Origin: a virus
Length of the DNA: 20,551 nt
IMG/VR virus record: IMGVR_UViG_3300043775_000683
Span: 1-20,551 of that record
Direction: 5' to 3' (one strand)
A model generated the notes under the pieces. It did not search any database and was not told the DNA's origin. It saw only the letters and a program-made list of their open reading frames with translations. Position 1 is the first letter of the stretch. Every line of letters begins with the position of its first letter. Both the position numbers and the translations under genes were made by a program. Positions 6,164 through 11,566 of this stretch are shown in pieces.

Positions 6164-6289
6164 AATCTAAAAAAAGACCCGCCTCAAGTGATACTCCCAC
6201 AAGGAATCCTGTGGGCATGAGGCAGGCCAAATTTGTTTTAGTGTTTAGCGATGGTATCAAACATCGACCTCAATCGAGGTAGCACTACT
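6164..6289 (-). promoter_or_regulatory. Structured leader RNA: three consecutive stem-loops
   Basis: This 126-nt gap holds an ordered set of inverted repeats on the minus strand. The first is ACCTC/GAGGT with a 4-nt loop (6267-6271 with 6276-6280). The second, immediately adjacent, is CGATG/CATCG with an 8-nt loop (6249-6253 with 6262-6266). An A-rich spacer follows, then a two-tier stem that ends in a U-tract (separate entry). No ORF fits here. The array is consistent with a folded leader or attenuator controlling the DUF1376 gene; a ligand or protein partner cannot be inferred. Confidence 0.5.
6169..6228 (-). terminator. Terminator-like two-tier hairpin directly before the DUF1376 start
   Basis: The outer stem TGAGGC/GCCTCA (6218-6223 with 6181-6186) extends discontinuously with GG/CC and encloses an inner 6-bp stem CCCACA/TGTGGG (6196-6201 with 6210-6215). 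Reading on the minus strand, seven T residues follow (6169-6175). That is the arrangement of an intrinsic terminator, yet only 5 nt separate the T-tract from the next start codon. It therefore probably lowers read-through to a controllable level rather than ending an operon. Confidence 0.55.
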
Positions 6290-6589
6290 TTAAGCGTATC
6301 TTGCGCCTTTGTAAAGCGAAATCCTGCGAGCGTGTGCGTTGTCGCGTTTAGCAATGACATCGCCAATGCGGATAATCAATCCCGTTTTTGTAGCGGCATT
6401 GAATAATGCTCCAAATGCGTTAGGATGGTTTGGGGGATCACCAACAAGTCCTCTGACATCTTCCGCATGAAATGTCATGCCGCTGGATGCCATTGCTTTT
6501 ATTATAGCCAGAGCAGCATCTTTCCAATCGTCTGGAGTGTTGTCTATCACCTTGGAACATCCTTTTTCTTTTAACGTATAGCCGCTCAT
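6290..6589 (-). CDS. Hypothetical protein, probable small winged-helix type, 99 residues
   Basis: The pattern resembles a phage family with an N-terminal helix (DDWKDAALAIIKAMASSG), a recognition-like segment (TFHAEDVRGLVGDPPNHPNAFGALFNAATKTGLI) and a C-terminal HARRISLYKG. The central part fits a winged helix, suggesting DNA binding, but this is by pattern only. The start has a strong ribosome site, AGGAGGG six bases upstream, and overlaps the preceding stop by 4 nt (6586-6589). Confidence 0.68.
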   Translation of the reverse strand: MSGYTLKEKGCSKVIDNTPDDWKDAALAIIKAMASSGMTFHAEDVRGLVGDPPNHPNAFGALFNAATKTGLIIRIGDVIAKRDNAHARRISLYKGARYA

Positions 6590-6879
6590 TCTGCCCTCCT
6601 GACTCTGGAGATTGCACGATCTTTGGAGTATCCGCAGAGCATCAATCCGTTGATCAGTGCCTTTGCAGGAATGTCATCGTATGGAGGAACAAGGAATTCA
6701 TCGAACTTTTCCCACCTGTCTTTTACTGGTCGTTCCGCTGCAAAGTCCCACCAGATCATTCTTGCTACAAGTGCGCGAGCAAATGCCGGAACTTGTTTAA
6801 TGCCGCTAATCCATTCATCTTGAGTCTTTAGCCTGAGACTAAATCCATCAATCCATTTATTACGTTGTTTGATTATCAT
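6586..6879 (-). CDS. Hypothetical protein, 97 residues
   Basis: A basic, Trp-rich helical protein (KWIDGFSLRLK, FARALVARMIWWDFAAERP, DRWEKFDEFLVPPYDD, YSKDRAISRVRRAE). No family is recognised. Its leader is a pure A/T repeat (ATAAATAAATAAATAA) with no Shine-Dalgarno. It is coupled to the winged-helix-like gene by an ATGA overlap, so the two are probably made together, perhaps as a complex. Confidence 0.65.
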   Translation of the reverse strand: MIIKQRNKWIDGFSLRLKTQDEWISGIKQVPAFARALVARMIWWDFAAERPVKDRWEKFDEFLVPPYDDIPAKALINGLMLCGYSKDRAISRVRRAE

Positions 6880-6902
6880 ATTTATTTATTTATTTATACA
6901 AT

Positions 6903-7916
6903 TTACTTCTTCTTTTTTCTGTCTTGAACTAATTTTGTAAACCCATTACCTTGAACCACTCCAAATTGATAGTCGCAATCGCGTTTATCAAGAAACCCTC
7001 TCATGTCTGATGACTTAACTTTATCTCCAAGGAACTTAACAACTTCATGCATTGTTGCACCGCATACTGTAAACGATTTGGCTATTTCGGTTGGATCGAT
7101 GTAATCGGTTCCCTTGACCTTTTGGAGCTTATATCCCGATATCTCCTCACCATTCGCAAGTTTTGATTTCACCAACTCCTTTGCCCAATCGACAAGTTCA
7201 TCGTTGAAGATTGCCGCTTTGGAAAGAAACGCTCCAAGAGTCTCTGGCGAGTCTGCGAGATACGTCTTCAATTGCGCAAGGTTAGCGTTTAAATCGCTAT
7301 CAACGATTTCCAGTGTCTCGGACGCTGCCTTGCCAAGTGCAGAACAATTATCCTTCAATGCACACCAGCCACAATATTCAGATGGCGTTGGTTTTTTATT
7401 TGGATTAGCAACCTCTGCGAGAATTCCCTCCACAAGCGATTTTGCCTGTTCGTATGTAAAAGTATGTGTCACCACACGCCTTTGGTCGCAGAATAACAAG
7501 TGGCACGTCCAATCAGGAGCAAACTCACGTTCCATGTTGCCATACGAGTAAGCCGCCATTTGCAAAAAATAATCCCTGATTTGACCTGACTTTAGATCAA
7601 GGCTCATTCGCTTGTCAGGAACCCGCGAATCCTCTGTGCCGATATGCTCGATGCCGGGAGTTTTCACTTTCAGCAATGATTCATCGCTGATGATCGTTGC
7701 ACCTTCGGCGCGTTGCTTAACTTCGTTGACTGCCCACACAACGGAATCTCTGTCATCTTCATTCTCGATTGCCATCAGCTTAGAATGATCTCCAGCGAGC
7801 ATGAAACGGAATGCCTCGTCCATTTGCGTTCCTCTTGCTGCCGCAGGGGATGTTCCCCCTGCGGATTCGTAGCAAGCACACTGAGCGATCTTGGGTAGCG
7901 ATGAATGGCGTATCAT
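6903..7916 (-). CDS. Cas4/RecB-like PD-(D/E)XK exonuclease (DUF2800-type) with Fe-S cysteines
   Basis: A 337-residue protein. Its nuclease core includes IGTEDSRV (92-99), DLKSG (107-111) and the following RDYFLQMAAYSYGN helix (114-127), the D-x-K and QxxxY motifs of RecB-type nucleases. Cysteines 13 (or 15), 182, 185 and 191 (CGWCALKDNC) are placed as in the 4Fe-4S cluster of Cas4 and AddB: one N-terminal ligand plus three at the C-terminal end. A further domain of about 140 residues follows. The probable role is degrading one strand at double-strand ends to make a substrate for the RecT-like annealing protein, whose gene overlaps it by 4 nt (7913-7916). The start has GGAGG seven bases upstream. 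Confidence 0.8.
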   Translation of the reverse strand: MIRHSSLPKIAQCACYESAGGTSPAAARGTQMDEAFRFMLAGDHSKLMAIENEDDRDSVVWAVNEVKQRAEGATIISDESLLKVKTPGIEHIGTEDSRVPDKRMSLDLKSGQIRDYFLQMAAYSYGNMEREFAPDWTCHLLFCDQRRVVTHTFTYEQAKSLVEGILAEVANPNKKPTPSEYCGWCALKDNCSALGKAASETLEIVDSDLNANLAQLKTYLADSPETLGAFLSKAAIFNDELVDWAKELVKSKLANGEEISGYKLQKVKGTDYIDPTEIAKSFTVCGATMHEVVKFLGDKVKSSDMRGFLDKRDCDYQFGVVQGNGFTKLVQDRKKKK

Positions 7917-8692
7917 TTGAATGCCTCCAGAGCAGCAATGAACTTATCGGTTGCTTCAATAATGCGCTTGCGGTATGGGCCTTCACCGAGATCAATCCAT
8001 GATTGACCCTCTATAAGTTGTCCTTTGGCAGCAAGGAAACGAGTCGCAGCATCTGCAACAGGGTCAATCTGTGATTTTATGCCATCAAACCAGTTCTCAA
8101 CTTCCCAGTCGATTGTTGGAGCGTCTTCAATCGAGACTACCTCAACCGCAACTGGTGTTGCTTCTTTTATGACAACTGGTGCTGTTGTCCTAACCACTGG
8201 CTTGATGTCAAAGTCCTGCACCTCTTCAGCAAGGTAGACTCCATTGAGGCAGGCAGGGAAAACTGCACGGACACCTTCAGCCACAACGCGAGCAGAAAGC
8301 ATCTGGTCTGGATACTGCCTCCATGTTGCTTTACCAGTCAATCCAGCGGCATTTGCGCGTTCCATCGTCCAAGTGATCTCAAGTTCGCCGCCTTGGGCAT
8401 GAGCGAACTTCGCGGAGCATTTGCTTGGCCCTCGGCTTGTCCATTGAATCTTGCCGCCTGCTGCTTGGAAGCGAGCGAGTGCCGCTTGGCTCTTCAGTGC
8501 AGGACGACCTTGGATAATGTCAAACTCGCTGGCTACGCTGGCTGGATGCCGTCCTTCAGATTGAGCGACGAGCATCAATGCTACTGCTTGCTCTGGAGAC
8601 TTGATCCCGAAAAGGCCGGATTTGGTAATGGCTTTTGCCATTGTTTCGATGTCCGATACGGACTGGTTGTGAACTACGATTTGGTTACTCAT
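7913..8692 (-). CDS. recT: RecT-family single-strand annealing protein
   Basis: A 259-residue protein matching phage RecT/Bet-type annealing proteins: IETMAKAITKSGLFGIKSPEQAVALMLVAQSEGRHP (16-51), FDIIQGRPALKSQAALARFQAAGG (58-81), and YPDQMLSARVVAEGVRAVFPACLNGVYLAEEV around 127-158. The acidic C terminus varies, as usual. It anneals complementary single strands and promotes strand invasion for phage recombination and repair. The exonuclease gene next to it shares the ATGA junction, giving a classic exonuclease/annealase pair. Its start at 8692 follows an AATACAT leader instead of a Shine-Dalgarno. Confidence 0.87.
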   Translation of the reverse strand: MSNQIVVHNQSVSDIETMAKAITKSGLFGIKSPEQAVALMLVAQSEGRHPASVASEFDIIQGRPALKSQAALARFQAAGGKIQWTSRGPSKCSAKFAHAQGGELEITWTMERANAAGLTGKATWRQYPDQMLSARVVAEGVRAVFPACLNGVYLAEEVQDFDIKPVVRTTAPVVIKEATPVAVEVVSIEDAPTIDWEVENWFDGIKSQIDPVADAATRFLAAKGQLIEGQSWIDLGEGPYRKRIIEATDKFIAALEAFK

Positions 8693-8698
8693 ATGTAT

Positions 8699-8833
8699 TT
8701 ATTTGTTGGTTGTTTCGTCTTGGGAGGAAGTTTTATTTTGTTTGTGGATTGCGTTTTCTTGTCCTAATCGGAAGCAAGCATAGCAGCTCCCAAAACAAAT
8801 CAAGAATAAAGTTACTGCAAACTCAGCACTCAT
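8699..8833 (-). CDS. Membrane microprotein, 44 residues
   Basis: This gene is too short for a 60-codon cutoff. The protein starts MSAEFAVTLFLICFGSCYACFRLG, a single hydrophobic span with three cysteines, followed by a polar tail (QENAIHKQNKTSSQDETTNK). The start overlaps the previous stop as ATGA (8830-8833), and the stop lies six bases before the RecT start. Topology is probably N-out or N-in with a short cytosolic tail; this cannot be fixed. Possible roles are a membrane anchor, a small lysis or superinfection factor, or none related to recombination. Confidence 0.65.
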   Translation of the reverse strand: MSAEFAVTLFLICFGSCYACFRLGQENAIHKQNKTSSQDETTNK

Positions 8834-9045
8834 TTTGCAGACATCTGGATTGTTGCCCAGTTGTGGAAGATTGCCGCTGGATGCGATTCTTTGCTGACTC
8901 GTTCATGGTGCTTGGCAATACGGATGGCATTGCAGAACGATTTGGCGCGAGGCACTGTGATGCGGATTTCGTCCAGATCGTGACGTTGAGCCTGCTTGAT
9001 TTGGAATGCGAACAGATCGTGGATTTCTGTGAGTAGTGGATTCAT
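8830..9045 (-). CDS. Hypothetical protein, 71 residues
   Basis: It begins MNPLLTEIHDLFAFQIKQAQRHDLDEIRI and is helical and basic, with several His. No family is recognised. It is the first gene after the control region at 9046-9285. The ATG at 9045 is chosen because the leader ACATACATACA immediately precedes it, as for the gene at 2937; an upstream in-frame ATG at 9222 would put coding sequence across the promoter and repeats. Confidence 0.65.
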   Translation of the reverse strand: MNPLLTEIHDLFAFQIKQAQRHDLDEIRITVPRAKSFCNAIRIAKHHERVSKESHPAAIFHNWATIQMSAK

Positions 9046-9101
9046 TGTATGTATGTATTTATTTATTGCGCTTCTGGCGTTGTGCCGTCTGCTTGAAATC
9101 A

Positions 9102-9129
9102 AAACTACAGCACGGCATTTCGATGTAAA
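9102..9129 (-). promoter_or_regulatory. Putative promoter (TTTACA, 16 bp, TAGTTT) for the gene at 9045
   Basis: On the minus strand TTTACA (9124-9129) and TAGTTT (9102-9107) are 16 bp apart. Spacer, -10 and downstream leader resemble the promoter at 2992-3019, including TGCTGTAG over the -10 and an 11-base GGCACRAYGCC hairpin element about 25 bases later. Confidence 0.5.
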
Positions 9130-9150
9130 GTTTTTTTTAAACTTTTTTTC

Positions 9151-9209
9151 ATGCTCGTAGAACCGCATGGAATCTACATCTGCGGACATCGATGCTCGCA
9201 GAACCGCAT
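9151..9209 (-). repeat. Two 18-bp direct repeats (ATGCGGTTCTRCGAGCAT)
   Basis: The copies at 9151-9168 and 9192-9209 differ at one base and are 41 bp apart, close to four helical turns, as expected for sites bound by the same protein on one face. The sequence between them carries a TAGATT that could be a -10, suggesting operator function. Confidence 0.6.
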
Positions 9210-9285
9210 AAACACTACGCAAGAAATTTTTTCAGCGTAGAAAAATAATTCTCTAAATATATTGACACCGCAGATGCCGATAAAA

Positions 9286-9456
9286 TCAAGCTCTGCGGTC
9301 GTCTTCGTATGGAACGATGTCTTCAGACTTCTTTTTGCGATGAGCAGACCAATCGATTTCTTCAAAGTTTGAACGAAACTTTCTGCGGTCAACTGGTCTT
9401 TCGGCATCGCCTTTTCCTGCTCCGTGATGCCAGTCTGATTGCTTCATGGATTGCAT
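9286..9456 (-). CDS. Small phage protein, GKGDxxRPVDRxKFxxNxExIDW type, 56 residues
   Basis: A clear short gene missed by length cutoffs. The protein starts MQSMKQSDWHHGAGKGDAE and continues RPVDRRKFRSNFEEIDW, then a Lys/Glu/Asp-rich end (EDDRRA). The GKGD...R...F..N...I.W pattern is widespread among small phage proteins of unknown function. The start at 9456 has a strong AGGAG seven bases upstream and lies one base after the upstream stop; ATG 9447 is the alternative. Its last codons overlap an inverted repeat of the control region. Confidence 0.78.
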   Translation of the reverse strand: MQSMKQSDWHHGAGKGDAERPVDRRKFRSNFEEIDWSAHRKKKSEDIVPYEDDRRA

Positions 9457-9457
9457 A

Positions 9458-9703
9458 TCAAAACTCCTTCAAGATGATTTCCGCATCTTCGATTGTGTCG
9501 AAATATGACTCCATCTCGCCGATGTCGCGTGAGTAGTCTGGTTGCTCTATGTAGTGCAGCAAATCCGTAATAATGCGCTTGCACTCTTGAATGCGCTCAC
9601 AGAGCGATGTTGGCCCCCGGTGGTCAATCCACTCAGTGCCGCAAGCGGAACACTTGTGGGTAAGGTCGTGCGTGTCGGATGCGCTATCAGATATAATGCT
9701 CAT
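9458..9703 (-). CDS. Hypothetical protein with a possible zinc-binding segment, 81 residues
   Basis: MSIISDSASDTHDLTHKCSACGTEW begins the protein. Cysteines 18, 21, 35 and 41 (CSACGTEW...SLC...EC) could bind zinc, though the second pair is not tightly spaced. A helical C-terminal half follows (ERIQECKRIITDLLHYIE). The start at 9703 follows an A-rich leader (AATAAACACGCC). Earlier in-frame ATGs at 9736 and 9772 would translate a hairpin and are less likely. Confidence 0.6.
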   Translation of the reverse strand: MSIISDSASDTHDLTHKCSACGTEWIDHRGPTSLCERIQECKRIITDLLHYIEQPDYSRDIGEMESYFDTIEDAEIILKEF

Positions 9704-9736
9704 GGTTCTTGGCGTGTTTATTAGCTTTTCCTGCAT

Positions 9737-9767
9737 GGGAGCGCGAGGATTGGACTCGCTCGCTCCC
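9737..9767 (-). other. tRNA minihelix-like hairpin (6+5 bp, T-like loop)
   Basis: On the minus strand GGGAGC pairs with GCTCCC (9762-9767 with 9737-9742). A two-base bulge follows, then GCGAG pairs with CTCGC (9755-9759 with 9743-9747) around the 7-nt loop TCCAATC, which is near a tRNA T loop. This mimics a stacked acceptor plus T arm without D and anticodon arms. It lies in the leader of the gene at 9703; no poly-T follows. Confidence 0.55.
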
Positions 9768-9790
9768 TGCAATTTTAGATGATACTTTAT

Positions 9791-10045
9791 TTATTCTGGC
9801 TTTTCATCGCCTGCTACTGGCGTTCCTGACTCTGCATTGGCCATGTCAAGAATGGTTTTCTTTTCGAGAAGATAGAGCGCAACTGTCATCTCAAAGTTGA
9901 AACGCTTGAGACGATTGATGACATCAAGGAACACTTCGTCTTTTGTAACTTCATTGATATCGATGTCCTTCAAGACGTGTTCGATTGCTTGAACCTGATC
10001 GTCGCTGAATCCCGCGCTTGTTTCTGGTGTTTGTGCTTCGCTCAT
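9791..10045 (-). CDS. Hypothetical acidic protein, 84 residues
   Basis: It begins MSEAQTPETSAGFSDDQVQAI and is acidic and largely helical (AIEHVLKDIDI, DEVFLDVINRLKRFNFEMTVALYLLEKK), with a disordered tail. No domain is recognised. Its start overlaps the preceding 46-residue gene by 4 nt (ATGA), which supports both. Confidence 0.62.
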   Translation of the reverse strand: MSEAQTPETSAGFSDDQVQAIEHVLKDIDINEVTKDEVFLDVINRLKRFNFEMTVALYLLEKKTILDMANAESGTPVAGDEKPE

Positions 10046-10182
10046 TTTTTTATTGATTTTAGTTTATTTGTTTTTTTCGGTGTTTTGGCTACCGCAACAT
10101 TCATGTTCGATAGTTTTTTTTTTGATTGACCATTGGAAATTACCATTGGCCCACCAAATTTTAGTGTTGCTGATGTTGACAT
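10042..10182 (-). CDS. Basic microprotein, 46 residues, with a competing second frame
   Basis: This short gene starts MSTSATLKFGGPMVISNGQS, passes three AAA codons in an A10 run and ends lysine-rich (KKTNKLKSIKK). GGGAG lies nine bases before the ATG, and the stop forms ATGA with the next gene. A second open frame over the same stretch (10064-10189, no ATG) encodes a more protein-like sequence with IWWANGNFQW and HECCGS. Which frame is used, or whether a -1 shift joins them, is not decided. Confidence 0.45.
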   Translation of the reverse strand: MSTSATLKFGGPMVISNGQSKKKLSNMNVAVAKTPKKTNKLKSIKK

Positions 10183-10185
10183 AAA

Positions 10186-10419
10186 TCAGTTCTCCCTCTC
10201 TTCAAGCATTGCGTCTGCGAACTTGTATGCAAGACGAGCGATTTCTTCTGCTGGAGCTTCCATAGCCTCTTCGTCAGGATTTGCAAGGATGCCTTCTAAT
10301 GCGCGTCCAGCAAACCAATCTCGCATCCCCATGCCAGAGTTGGGTCTTACTTTCGGCGTGTGCTGATCTCCAGCGTATGCCTGCACAGGAAATGCAGGAT
10401 GGTTGTTTACTTTCGGCAT
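10186..10419 (-). CDS. Small phage protein, GMxxRDWFAGRALxGIL family, 77 residues
   Basis: The protein contains GMGMRDWFAGRALEGILAN (around 29-47) and IARLAYKFADAMLEER (60-75), a pair of motifs common in small phage proteins of unknown function (xLRDYFAxxAL ... AYxxADAMLxxR). The N terminus is proline-rich (NNHPAFPVQ). The start follows an AATAAAT leader without a Shine-Dalgarno. It precedes the 46-residue gene with a 3-base gap. Confidence 0.75.
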   Translation of the reverse strand: MPKVNNHPAFPVQAYAGDQHTPKVRPNSGMGMRDWFAGRALEGILANPDEEAMEAPAEEIARLAYKFADAMLEEREN

Positions 10420-10421
10420 AT

Positions 10422-10634
10422 TTATTGTCTGTTATTGTTGTATGGATTTGATTTGTAATATTGGGCGTTGAGACTGCGACGTTCTTCTGTTTTTGTCCAG
10501 AAATTATCGCAAGCCCGTGCCACCTCGGATGCAAGTTTGATTAACCACGCATCTGCCTTTTCTTCCATGCCAGAGGTTTCACATGATCCCTTGGCAGAAA
10601 AACTTTTTAATCGTTGTCCTCTATGTTTAGTCAT
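10422..10634 (-). CDS. Hypothetical basic protein, 70 residues
   Basis: It starts MTKHRGQRLKSFSAKGS, with a helical middle (EEKADAWLIKLASEVARACDNFWTKTEERRSLNAQYY) and an Asn-rich end. No family is recognised. Its ATG overlaps the end of the upstream membrane microprotein by eight bases, as in coupled gene pairs. Confidence 0.62.
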   Translation of the reverse strand: MTKHRGQRLKSFSAKGSCETSGMEEKADAWLIKLASEVARACDNFWTKTEERRSLNAQYYKSNPYNNNRQ

Positions 10635-10758
10635 TTTGAGTAAGGAGAAATGTTAAACCAGCGAGCAGTGCAATTGGTGACAAGCAAAGGAATGCCTGCC
10701 AGCAGTGCTGGAGCGTAACGAGGATCGGCGTATTAGTGAATGTGTCGATTAGGTTCAT
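10627..10758 (-). CDS. Membrane microprotein, 43 residues
   Basis: It starts MNLIDTFTNTPILVTLQHCW, with a single hydrophobic span near the C terminus (AFLCLSPIALLAGLTFLL) and a short TQND tail. The start at 10758 follows AATAAATAT; a longer in-frame start at 10818 would translate the promoter and hairpin region. It overlaps the next gene by eight bases. A holin-like or membrane-regulator role is possible, but a single span of this size fits several roles. Confidence 0.6.
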   Translation of the reverse strand: MNLIDTFTNTPILVTLQHCWQAFLCLSPIALLAGLTFLLTQND

Positions 10759-10767
10759 ATATTTATT

Positions 10768-10784
10768 ATCGTTGGTTGAACGAT
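10768..10784 (-). other. Leader hairpin ATCGTT/AACGAT with 5-nt loop
   Basis: Positions 10768-10773 pair with 10779-10784 in the leader between the promoter at 10791-10818 and the microprotein start at 10758. It lacks a T-tract and ends about 10 bases before the start codon, so it may modulate translation. Confidence 0.45.
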
Positions 10785-10790
10785 GCCGCG

Positions 10791-10818
10791 AATCTATAAG
10801 GTCATTCTCATATTGCAA
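10791..10818 (-). promoter_or_regulatory. Putative promoter (TTGCAA, 16 bp, TAGATT) for the gene at 10758
   Basis: TTGCAA (10813-10818) and TAGATT (10791-10796) on the minus strand are separated by 16 bp, like the two other promoters. It lies in the gap after the Erv1/Alr-like gene. Confidence 0.45.
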
Positions 10819-10826
10819 GATTTATT

Positions 10827-11456
10827 TTAGAAGTGCCTTTGCATCCACAATTCTTTCGCGTTCTCAACATCCATCGTTGGCTTGCCAATCCGCATATTTA
10901 CTGCGTTGTGCAGGTCAATGCCCCACTCAAAAAAGCGGTTCCAGTCTGGAGGATTTTCACTCATCCACTCGTCAAGATGCTCCTTGCATGGACATCCATT
11001 AAACGGAAGTGAATCGCGCCAATCATTCAGCCACCCAGTCATGTTTTTACCAGTCCTATGACGCAAGCCAAGGAGGTGTAGTTCAGCCCAAAATCTTGGG
11101 CCATTGAGAAGGATTACTGGCACTTCGTCGCCTTGTTTGCGCTCCACTTCGTCGTTTGCTCGCTGCACCCATTTGCTATGCTCCTCCCAATCGATCCCTG
11201 CCGCTTGACAAGCAATGCGCTCGATCTGCGTTGCTGTTTGATGCTCGGCAATATCATTGCTAACCTCATCCTCACGGATTCCAGCTTTGTTGCATAGCCA
11301 CCCCTCAACCATCTGATGCAGGTTAACCAAGAATGCGCCATCCTCGTTGCCGTAATCGGCTACAGAGCATTTTAGGTGACCATTAGGCAACCATTCCCAA
11401 TCGCCAGTTGTCGCATATCGCATGGCAACTGGATCAATATTTTTAAGCGTGATCAT
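10827..11456 (-). CDS. Erv1/Alr-like protein with altered CPC-x-x-H centre
   Basis: A 209-residue protein. The C-terminal half follows the Erv1/Alr sulfhydryl-oxidase pattern: GPRFWAELHLLG (119-130), a helix (TGWLNDWRDSLPF), the redox position NGCPCKEHLDEW (153-164), FFEWGIDLHNAVNMRIGKP (175-193) and ENAKELW. Trp123, His127, Trp178, His183, Asn184 and Asn187 match the flavin-binding positions. The usual CxxC is CPC-x-x-H here, so the second cysteine is replaced. The N-terminal 110 residues are not recognised. Erv-type enzymes transfer disulfides using FAD and oxygen; whether this protein is active is open. It overlaps the upstream membrane microprotein by four bases. Confidence 0.62.
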   Translation of the reverse strand: MITLKNIDPVAMRYATTGDWEWLPNGHLKCSVADYGNEDGAFLVNLHQMVEGWLCNKAGIREDEVSNDIAEHQTATQIERIACQAAGIDWEEHSKWVQRANDEVERKQGDEVPVILLNGPRFWAELHLLGLRHRTGKNMTGWLNDWRDSLPFNGCPCKEHLDEWMSENPPDWNRFFEWGIDLHNAVNMRIGKPTMDVENAKELWMQRHF

Positions 11457-11551
11457 TTGTCATCCCACCAGCAGGCAGCAGCAATGCAGAAACCGCCTGC
11501 GATAAACGATGCCGTAGCAATCACCAAAATTGTCCAAGTGTGAATTGTCAT
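11453..11551 (-). CDS. Membrane microprotein, 32 residues
   Basis: MTIHTWTILVIATASFIAGG is followed by FCIAAACWWDDK: one hydrophobic span with two cysteines and an acidic end. The stop forms ATGA with the start of the Erv1/Alr-like gene (11453-11456), so the two are likely coupled. The start lacks a Shine-Dalgarno (TTTTTCTA before the ATG). It could tether or recruit its partner to the membrane, but only the overlap supports this. Confidence 0.58.
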   Translation of the reverse strand: MTIHTWTILVIATASFIAGGFCIAAACWWDDK

Positions 11552-11566
11552 TAGAAAAACAATCTG

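Larger units (their letters stand above)
9046..9285 (-). promoter_or_regulatory. Non-coding control region between the small-gene cluster and the recombination module
   Basis: A 240-nt region with no credible ORF contains, from right to left, an inverted repeat ACCGCAG/CTGCGGT (9267-9273 with 9293-9299, partly in the upstream gene). Next come a second inverted repeat CTACGC/GCGTAG (9215-9220 with 9235-9240), two 18-bp direct repeats (9151-9168 and 9192-9209) flanking a TAGATT, an A/T-rich stretch (9130-9150), a promoter and a shared leader. It could be an early promoter-operator region or a replication origin. Confidence 0.5.

Noticed and set aside
7114-7551. 145-codon plus-strand ORF
   Set aside because: Antisense shadow of the Cas4-like nuclease gene; no start signal or recognisable domain.
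8635-9036. 133-codon plus-strand ORF
   Set aside because: Antisense to the RecT start, the membrane microprotein and the small gene at 8830-9045; the translation has no family features.
9262-9286. Plus-strand promoter beginning TTGACA
   Set aside because: The only -10-like sequence is about 12 bases away and no plus-strand gene follows.
9174-9407. 77-codon minus-strand ORF across the control region
   Set aside because: It crosses repeats and overlaps, in another frame, the SD-led 56-residue gene at 9286-9456, which has family support.
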